Of a stretch of DNA of 64,000 bases, positions 56,280 through 64,000 are shown in pieces. The position numbers and the translations under genes are program-made. Under the pieces are notes generated by a model. The model did no database searches. It saw only the letters and a program-made list of their open reading frames with translations, and was not told the DNA's origin. The stretch is from Corinectria fuckeliana (lineage: Eukaryota > Ascomycota > Sordariomycetes > Hypocreales > Nectriaceae), in NCBI GenBank assembly GCA_019137255.1, contig WPDH01000123.1, positions 248,001-312,000 on the forward strand, written 5' to 3'. Every line of letters starts with the position of its first letter. The first letter of the stretch is position 1.

Positions 56280-59200
56280 GGCGGGCGATTGGTAAGATTG
56301 GGGCGGCTGGCGAGGACAGAAGATGAAGCTGGCTGCGAGGGTATCGCGAAAGGTAGGTCGGGGGATAGATGTATTTGCTGTGTTGTGTTGTGTCGTGTCG
56401 TGTTTGCTGGGATGAGATGAAGAAGAATCGAGGACGAGATTCGATGTTCGTCGGGCTGGTTACCTCGAGCTGGTCTTGTACCCAAGGCGCCAGGGTCCCT
56501 TATTAAAAAGGCGTCCACAGGTAGGTACCTACCGGGACTTCATTAGCGCCTGCATAATAGGGTCAGATACCGCGACCCCGAGACCACGCGCTGGAGCTAC
56601 TAGTACCTTACCTCACCTCTCCAACTAGCGGCCCTCTCTTAAGTTAGTTAACCGTCTGGTGGTTCAGGCCCCCCTGTGGAGCCAGCTAGGGCCCGCCAAG
56701 GGCTACTCCGTACCTTGGGCAGGTTCCATTGTAAGTAGCCCGCCCATGCCAGCGCCCCCTTGGGCCTAGTCGGGCTGTTCACAAGGGGGGCTAGGGGGCG
56801 TGTGGACAGCGTGGGCGCGTGCTATAGCACCTACTTCAGTACCTAGAGGTAGGGCATTCAGAAGCTGTGCGACGTCCACTATTACAGTACCTACGGATCC
56901 TCGCAGTGCTCATCAGTTCTCAGTAATGCGCCGAAATCTGCCCCATGTAATTTGCCTTACGGATGCGGCCACTAGTCTAATAAGGCACCTACCGAACGGG
57001 AAGTAAAATAAAGAAAGGGGGTGAACTAGTATTACTAGGACTGCAGGCCACTTCATTCGACCACGAGAGAAAATGGCGAAATGCCAAATGCGAGAAACGC
57101 TCATCTCTCTTCCTTCTACTGGCAGGAATGAGGAGGGAAGGGAAATGAACCAGACGAGTCCGGCAGACGAAAAAGACAGAAGGGGCCGGATTTGTCTGAG
57201 ACACGCCAACAGCCGTCTTGGAAGCCGAATCTATCTACGTGAGTGACTTGACTGTCTGTCTGATGAAAGTCATGCAGTCTCACCGCGTGTCATTTCAGAT
57301 GTCTTCACTTGGCACTGAAGGTGTATTGTCACGAGCCTGATGCAAGAGAAGCCGCGTTCCATGCACTTCCATAGGAACTCATCCCGTAACTTTCCATCAA
57401 CTCCTCCGTACTGCGTACTGCGTAGTTACATTGCATAGTATATCAGTACGGAGTACGAATACTACTCATGTAGGTCTATGCACTCCAAGGGGCTCTCCCC
57501 CGCGCTCTCGTAACGTTCGGGGCTAATGTGCACTCTTAACCTGCTCCATGCGTCAGAGAACCACTCTCCGGGAAGTTGTGCTAAAGAGCATTGGTCTGGG
57601 AGTTCGCGTGGCGTTGAGATGGCAAGTTTCCCTTGTTCCACCGGGCATTATCGTCATCCCCTTTGACGGATGGCGATGGTGACGGAAACGGCATCGAGAA
57701 CAAACGCATGGAATAGGTACCTTTCCCCCTTGTGTTTCGTTTCGTTTCGTCCCTTTCCTTTCCAGGCAGCCAGGGTGAGGCCAGCCCGGTCACGGCCGTC
57801 TCCGTCATCTGCCATGTCATATCCGGTGCCATATCCGATTCCGTCACATGCCATCATCATCTCCCACGATAAGCCTAATTAATTCTCACCACGTTCTGCT
57901 TGTGGCAGATGACACCCTCAGCCTATCAAGCCATGGCTGTTCTAGTTTCTTCCCGCCCGGACATCTGCACCAAGACGTGCTCGGCGTTGCCTATCACCAT
58001 CATCCAGCCAGTTCAGGTGCCCAATGAAAAAGGCGAAATGGGGAAAGGGGGTGTGACATCAATTTTAATCTGCCTTGGATGGCCTTGTTAGTCGGGTTCC
58101 GCAATCGGGTCCCGCACGCGCTCATCTATCCCCAAACCGATCGATCCTGTACCGCTGCAATCTGCACGCGGCGCTGGTTGATGATTGACGCTGCTCAGGT
58201 TGTCAGGGCTATTAGTTCAGAGCCAACTAACTTGACTTTTCATTGATATTTGATCAGTCTACTTCGTATCCGTAGTCTAGAATCTTCCGTCATGGCACAC
58301 AGGCAGAACCCCATCTCCGCGCCCGCAGGGGACAATTCCAGCCCTATCCACATCACCAGCTGCACTCCTGACATCACCACCGCCGATGGACGGCTCTATT
58401 GCCTGAAGGTTCATACCTAGTTATAGTTAACGTTACCGTAACCTTATGCAGATACACCCCCCTTACCTCGTAACTTGCCTGTTCGCAAAGCCTTTCTTCG
58501 TAGTTTCGATAGTCTAGGGTATGTATGACCAGCGTCGACACTGAAGACCTGCTGCGTAATCGAGAACGCCCCGCACGAGATGTGAATATTCGGGTCCAAG
58601 TTCCAGCGCCTTTCTATTGGTGGTCGTTACACAGCGTATCCGAACTACAGTGATGGGCAAGTCGCCAGTATTAATGGTGAGCGAGAACACGGCATGGGCC
58701 GGCGTCTTGGTGCAGTTGAGCGAGCTTCCTCGCGAGAGGCCCCTCAGCATTAGGCAGCAGGTCTGACAAGTCTGACCCGTCCTCTACAACACCATGCAGA
58801 ATAGTCACGAAGCAGAACGTGTTCCCCTTTGGTGGCAGCGAGCAGCTCGGCGGTGAACGATCAGTTGTCTTTGCCGTGCGAGTCCACGAGTCCACGAGGC
58901 CAATCGGTCCACGCAGAATCTTTTTTCTTCACTAGACACCGCCACGCCTTCATGTAGGCGTTCATTTTGAAGGGTTAGTTCAAGCAGTACGAATAACGCT
59001 TTGACGACCAGTGAAGTGTTTTCCCAACTCATGACACTTCCTCCAATTCAATCTACCGTGTTGAGCCGGTGAGCGAGTGCAACGCATGCAAGTGTCGGTA
59101 CTACTCCTTACCGCAGCTGAGGCTCGACTCAAGGCAACGAAGCAGTATATTGCAGCAAGGTCTTTTGTTTGTTACTTCAAACAGCACGGTCTCTGACGGG

Positions 59201-61976
59201 GATGGAGGAAACGAAACCTTACTAGAGTACCTATGACTTGTACTGGTAGAAATGGACAAGACCTGGAGGCAATAACTCATCCAGTTTCATCTGGTATCGA
59301 GAATCCAATTCGTGATGGCTGGCATTGATCATAAGGAGAGAAGTCGTATTTAGGCGCCGTAAGCAAGATTGTCATTTTTTAGTTTACGGAGGTTTCCTGA
59401 CTTGTCGAAATCATCTGTCATGATGGGTTCCAGTTGAGAGATTAGAACCAAGAGACATTGAGCTAATCATTACTGTGCAGACTGACTGACTGTTTGCATG
59501 CGTCTATCGTCCTCTCGCATAAAGTTCAGCAAATTGCGCTATTCTTGCTCAAGAACCTCCAGTCATTGACTACCTTGCATTCCACCCATTTCCGTTAACA
59601 GGCAATATAAGATGGCGTCAAAATACATGTACCGCGATGCAGAGCCTTTCCTATTCAGCTATTGCACAGAAGATTGACAAGGCCAAACTAACGATATTGA
59701 TACTAGCGGGACGCTACAACTGCGTTAAACACGAAGCTATCTTGGTAATTTCGAGTTTACCCCGGATGACGGTCTCAACGGCTATGTCAGCGCCCGGTAA
59801 GCCCCAACAACGAGCACAGTCGCCCTGACGGCAATGACAGTGTAGCAATATCTCATGATGTATGCATTTGTGGCATTAACAATACGCCAGTACTGTATCC
59901 ATGAAGAGAGAGCAAGGGGTATAATGCAATTTGTGAGTGTAGTGTAAATGCCGAGAGAGAAATACACTTTCTTTTAGCACCAATGAGAACATATGAGAAC
60001 TTTGGCCTTGATGGGACCAGTCCAGCGCGGGTACCAGGCCTGTGTCTCGCTCGCGGTGTCATCACGCCTTTCCGGCTCATCGAAGGCGCGAAGGGCGTTG
60101 TTTTCATCGTCGATACTGACATACATGTCCATGCTGACAACGAGCCTGTCTCCGTGCAGCAACGATGGTGGCAGCTCACTACGAGCCTCTGATAGGCTGG
60201 AGAGAGATGATGGCATCCTTGAGCAGGGTACACGCCTGGCACGGCGCTGACCACGCGCCTGGGACTCAAAGAAAAGGGACTAGGGCTCTACGTTTATTGC
60301 ATAGGCATTGACAGGTTCGTCTCCGGCGGACGCGCCTTGGAGCTGCGAGCCCGCTCTCAGATCTCTGCATGCTTGACGGGACGAGAGACAACTCCAGAGC
60401 CGTTATACGGAGATATTTTGAGCCACGTATTGCCGAACTCTGCTCCGACGTGTCTGGCTGGCTGGTTGGCCGGTCGTGGACCGAGTTGCCCGGGACTAGA
60501 AGCTCAACTCGATGATTGCCAGGTCAAATAGGTATGGTGGAGCCGAGATCAGTGACGTCTTGTAAAGGGGCAAAGAACAGCTCGGGTAGTTATTCTGCAT
60601 TTGACCTGAGTCAAATAACTGCGACATCGTAGTATCGCATTGATCGAATACGAATTGAACGAGCACCGCGATCCAATTGCGTTGCTAATATGGCTCAGAT
60701 GTTGCTGAATCGAAGCCAAACCAGTTCCAGGCCTCTGACCTTGACTGCTGCGGAGAGAATCTAAGTTATCTACCGGGTGAGCCGGAGTCCGGATTAAGAG
60801 TGGGACGTACCAAATCCCGGGGTTCCATTGACTGGGTCGCCGCTACAGAGGGAAACCTCGTGTAAGAATCCCTTGTGCTCTCTTTCTAAGAACTCGAGAA
60901 CGCCAAGCAAGCAGCTGTGAGCCTACTCGGAATGCAACCCTGTAGGCCTAGATGCCAAGTTGCCAACTACAACCTTGGGTGTGCCGAGTTGCCGTTGCCA
61001 CCTGCGGGATGACAACTGCCTAAGGTATGTAAGAATTGCCACGGCTTTGCCAGATCATACGAAGTAGACCGGTCAACAAGCGGTAGACAGCATGTTTGTT
61101 CCCTGGCTGTGAACTGGTTTGTCGGTGAGCGAACGGTGAACCGATTTCCGAAACGGACCCGTTTTGCGGTCCACTTACAAGTCTACTCTCAACAAAGTTA
61201 CAACCGCCCCCGTCGATCACGAGAAGTTAGCAGGGAGGACCTTAGTGGTGATTCTGGCTCCTACAAGTGCCAGCTGAGGAACAAATACAACCAAAATCCC
61301 AAGCGCACCACCTATCCGCATGTGCATCTACAGCCGCATGCGCATGGCCCCAAAGCAGAATGCGGGGGAAGTCTACCTAGAAAAATAGCTTAAGCCAAGC
61401 TTCCATCCTGAAGGAAAAACAGAACCCTCTCCGGGGCTCTCTCTCTCTCTCGCTACCACTGGAATCGAAGGCCCCCGAAATACGACGGGAACGCGGGAAC
61501 GGCGGCCCCCTTCACGGTCCCCTCCCCCCGTCAATGAACCATATTTTTAGTAGTACCGCGCAATGATTCGTGGTCTAAATTCCGCATGAAGCTGATGGGG
61601 ACTGGCCGTCCCCTTGTGCTGTCAATTGTTTTCTTTGACTGGTGGAAAATCCCTGCGTTGGAGACCAAAACTGGCCCATGGCGCGGACGAAGCACCCAAA
61701 CTGGGTCGAGCGGAACCTACCTTCGCGACAGCTTCATTACGGAAAATCACATTTGTGTCTTCCGGTTTGAGAACGGGCTACGTTCCCTATCGGTTTGCTG
61801 GGCTCTTACGAATGGTGACAGCTGGGTGCTGTTTATACGAGTATATAAGTCTAGTAGTTTCGCTTCTGTAGATTCATGTAGCTCTGTCTGTGGCCGAGGA
61901 TCTATCTGCATTGCAACTCTTCAAGTCTCTCCCGCGAGTCTGTATATATATTGTTTGTTAAATTCTTTTCCCAATC
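56280..61976. other. Gene-poor block
   Basis: About 5.7 kb with no solid gene. TAGGTAC motifs occur at 56521-56534 and 57712-57722. A few frames on the minus strand between 58.5 and 59.05 kb read like pieces of protein but are broken by frameshifts. The right end is the promoter of the rhamnogalacturonan acetylesterase gene. Confidence 0.5.
61842..61849 (+). promoter_or_regulatory. TATA box of the acetylesterase gene
   Basis: TATATAAG about 130 bases before the ATG at 61977; another TATATATA lies at about 61942. Both fit an inducible secreted enzyme gene. Confidence 0.45.
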
Positions 61977-62753
61977 ATGATGTTCACTCAGGCATCCATG
62001 GTGGCTTTGGCGCTGGGCGCCCTCCAGATTGCGGCTGCGCCCACCGTCTACTTCTGCGGCGACAGCACCATGGCCAAGAACGGCGCCAACGACGGCGACA
62101 CGGACGGCTGGGGCAACTACATCGGCAACTACCTGACGACCACGGCGGTCAACAAGGCCATCGGCGGCCGCTCAGCCCGCTCCTACTACACCGAGGGCCG
62201 CTTCCAGGCCGTCGCGGACCTCGTCGTCTCCGGAGACATCGTCGTCATCGAGTTCGGCCACAACGACGGCGGCTCGCCGGCGTCCAACGACAACGGCCGG
62301 TCCGACTGCCCCGGCACGGGCTCCGAGACGTGCGTCTCCGACTCGACGGGCGAGACCGTCTACACCTTCGTCCACTACGTCAGCGAGGCGGCCAAGCTGA
62401 TGACGGCCAAGGGCGCCACCGTCATCCTCAGCTCGCAGACGCCCAACAACCTGTGGGAGACGGGCTCCTTCAGCTCGGGGGCGCCTCGCTTCGTGGGCTA
62501 CCAGAAGACGGCCGCCGCGGCGCTGGCCAGCGCGAGCGTCACCTTCGTCGACCACTTCCAGGCCGTCAGCAACGCCTACCTGAAGCTCGGCAACTCGGCC
62601 GTCAACGCCCTGTACCCCAACGACCACACGCACACCAGCCCGGCCGGCGCCACGCTCAGTGCTCAGGCTTTCGTCCAGGCCATCTACCAAGCGCTGAACG
62701 GCACCACCAGCCTGCAGTCTTACATCAAGACCCCCATCACGACCGTGTACTGA
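61977..62753 (+). CDS. Rhamnogalacturonan acetylesterase (CE12, SGNH hydrolase)
   Basis: Removes acetyl groups from the rhamnogalacturonan backbone of pectin outside the cell. Single exon of 258 residues. A signal peptide (MMFTQASMVALALGALQIAA, 1-20) is followed by YFCGDSTMAKN; the catalytic serine is S30 of the GDS motif. Oxyanion residues are G64 in IGGRSARS and N96 in FGHNDGGS. The acid/base pair is D216 and H219 in YPNDHTHTSPAGA. All four SGNH blocks are present, and the 240-residue mature size matches family CE12. Unlike most genes here it has no intron. It lies alone between two gene-poor regions and has very high third-position GC. A start at the second ATG, one codon later, is equally possible. 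Confidence 0.96.
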   Translation: MMFTQASMVALALGALQIAAAPTVYFCGDSTMAKNGANDGDTDGWGNYIGNYLTTTAVNKAIGGRSARSYYTEGRFQAVADLVVSGDIVVIEFGHNDGGSPASNDNGRSDCPGTGSETCVSDSTGETVYTFVHYVSEAAKLMTAKGATVILSSQTPNNLWETGSFSSGAPRFVGYQKTAAAALASASVTFVDHFQAVSNAYLKLGNSAVNALYPNDHTHTSPAGATLSAQAFVQAIYQALNGTTSLQSYIKTPITTVY

Positions 62754-63923
62754 GTTATCATATGAAGGTCTGAATGGGGCGAGGGGGGAGGTTCGATGTG
62801 TACATATTGAGTGGCGACAGTGATATTTTCTTTTACTGATGATACCATGAAGTACTTGGAAGCATATTTGTCTCTGGATACTAGTCTAGTTGTAACCTAC
62901 TTTCTCAGCGGCTTGTTCAGATATTTAGCTACTAGCCGGAGATACTTGGTCAACGGTAACAAGTTGAATACTACCTATATTAGAACAAGTTTCAGCATGA
63001 CGAACGTAGTGGGAGTAAAATTATGTAGGGGCCTCGCTTCGAAGACGGAAACGCCGAGGTGAAACTACGTATGGGTCCCGTTTTCGCAATCCTGAACAGG
63101 GGTAGTTTCTCGTCTACTTATCTATATCCTAGGCACGTCTATGTGATCAAGAAGGCTCAAAAAGGTCCCAAAAGAATCAGCATCCGAGGCAATCCCAAAG
63201 GAAGAATTTTCCTCAGTATTCTCGCATGTGATGGTAGTTTAGCTGCGGTGGTAAACATCGGTGGTTGGCGCTTGATAGTCCGTCCCTACGTAGTATGGCG
63301 AAAAATCCATCTTGGAGTGACGGAGTTTCGGAGAAACAACGCTAAGTTGGATTCGACGAATGAAAGTTGACAGGGCGTTCTGGAGCCTGTAATCACTTTG
63401 AACTCGTTTGGTCCAGGTTCCTAGCGAACTGTTCGGAGCCTCCTACGGTTTTTAACCTGCGATGAGTCAACGCTAGATTCCTGGAATGGTGCAGATAATC
63501 GCAACCAACAACTCTATGAGTTTCGACCGTGGCCTATAGGAACTCACTCCATTTGTCTTGATTTGAGGATCAAACAAGTAGTCGCCAATCAGCTGAACCC
63601 GCACATTGTTTCCTACAACCAGAATGCTAGGCCAGGCTCCCACATTCACACTATTCGCATGCGTTCACCACAACGCCGCAGCAACCATTCACAGAATGAC
63701 GAACAAGCACAAATATATTTTTACTTCTCCAAAGTCTTGCGCACTGTCTTCCTTAAGCTCTCACCAATACTCTCACCAGTAGCTCATTTCACAAGCAAAT
63801 CATCTCACAAGAACTCCTCACCACCTAGTACAAGCAATTCACTACCACTTAACACGAGCAACCTCAAGATCAATCACGCCATCCAGACATAGCCAGAACC
63901 GTCGAGCATCACAGAAGGCCATC
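62754..63923. other. Intergenic, right side
   Basis: About 1.2 kb between the acetylesterase and the last gene. The 3' side (63.5-63.9 kb) is A/C-rich and looks like a leader. No other gene was seen. Confidence 0.55.
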
Positions 63924-64000
63924 ATGCGTCCCGAAAGAAACGAGTACGCGCGTGATGCGGGTGTCGGCTTCATCTTTGGCGCCATAGCCGGCTATGTGGG
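63924..64000 (+). CDS. Start of a gene that runs off the window (5' part only)
   Basis: From the ATG at 63924 the frame is open to the window edge: MRPERNEYARDAGVGFIFGA then IAGYVG. An A/C-rich leader precedes it. A Gly-rich hydrophobic stretch (VGFIFGAIAGYVG) resembles a membrane or glycine-zipper segment. With 25 complete codons nothing more can be said. Confidence 0.45.
   Translation, partial: MRPERNEYARDAGVGFIFGAIAGYV

Noticed and set aside
58500..59050. Minus-strand frames reading like coding sequence (INTGDLPITVVRIRC and KGNTFCFVTILHGVVEDG) in different phases
   Set aside because: They need at least one or two frameshifts to be joined, no splice sites fit, and no family was recognised. 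A decayed gene is possible but not supported enough to list.
59974..60269. Overlapping frames on both strands near 60.1 kb, including an 80-codon frame ending KVLICSHWC
   Set aside because: No signal peptide, no conserved motif, and equal open frames on the other strand.

Overview
This is a window of nuclear DNA from a filamentous ascomycete, most likely a Sordariomycete and possibly Hypocreales (the order is a guess from overall protein character). Nearly every gene is split by short introns, mostly 47-110 nt, with GT...AG ends and CTAAC-type branch sites. Each gene stands alone with its own promoter. The proteins include typical fungal forms (Vps24, Ost4, Tma46, Yag7-like, a CE12 esterase, a fungal acyltransferase). 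Exon boundaries were worked out by hand from reading frame, splice signals and family conservation; none has transcript support.

Layout. 1-8.6 kb: a long block with no convincing gene, containing microsatellites, a short AT-rich island that looks mutated by RIP, and one possible gene remnant. 8.6-24.7 kb: housekeeping genes VPS24 (-), the Hsp90 co-chaperone p23/SBA1 (+), the mRNA export adaptor YRA1/Aly (-) with an 817-nt intron, the tiny oligosaccharyltransferase subunit OST4 (-), TMA46 (+), an SLC25 mitochondrial carrier (+), a small SMP-like stress protein (-) and threonine synthase THR4 (-). 25.8-31.0 kb: an AT-hook protein (-) and methionine synthase MET6 (-). 33.5-39.2 kb: a 1,089-residue protein of unknown function (+) and a DHA1-type MFS transporter (-). 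40-45.7 kb: prefoldin subunit 4 (-), a CENP-W-like histone-fold protein (+), a YAG7-like RGG protein (+) and HUB1 with a long Arg/Asp-rich N-terminal extension (+). 46-54.4 kb: a fungal HXXXD-family acyltransferase that has lost its catalytic His (-), the ER chaperone LHS1 (+) and a secreted aspartic protease (+). 55.6-56.3 kb: a small coiled-coil protein (-). 56.3-62 kb: gene-poor. 62-62.8 kb: a secreted rhamnogalacturonan acetylesterase (+). At 63.9 kb a gene begins and runs off the window.

There is no biosynthetic cluster, CRISPR array, rRNA or confident tRNA. The genes are functionally mixed, but several act in related processes: OST4, LHS1 and the secreted enzymes in the secretory pathway; p23, prefoldin and LHS1 in protein folding; YRA1 and HUB1 in mRNA processing and export; THR4 and MET6 in aspartate-family amino acid synthesis. 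The most interesting items are the YRA1 long intron at what looks like the same place as the yeast autoregulatory intron, the Arg/Asp-rich extension on HUB1, the acyltransferase with N in place of the catalytic His, and a KAR2-UPRE-like element upstream of LHS1.
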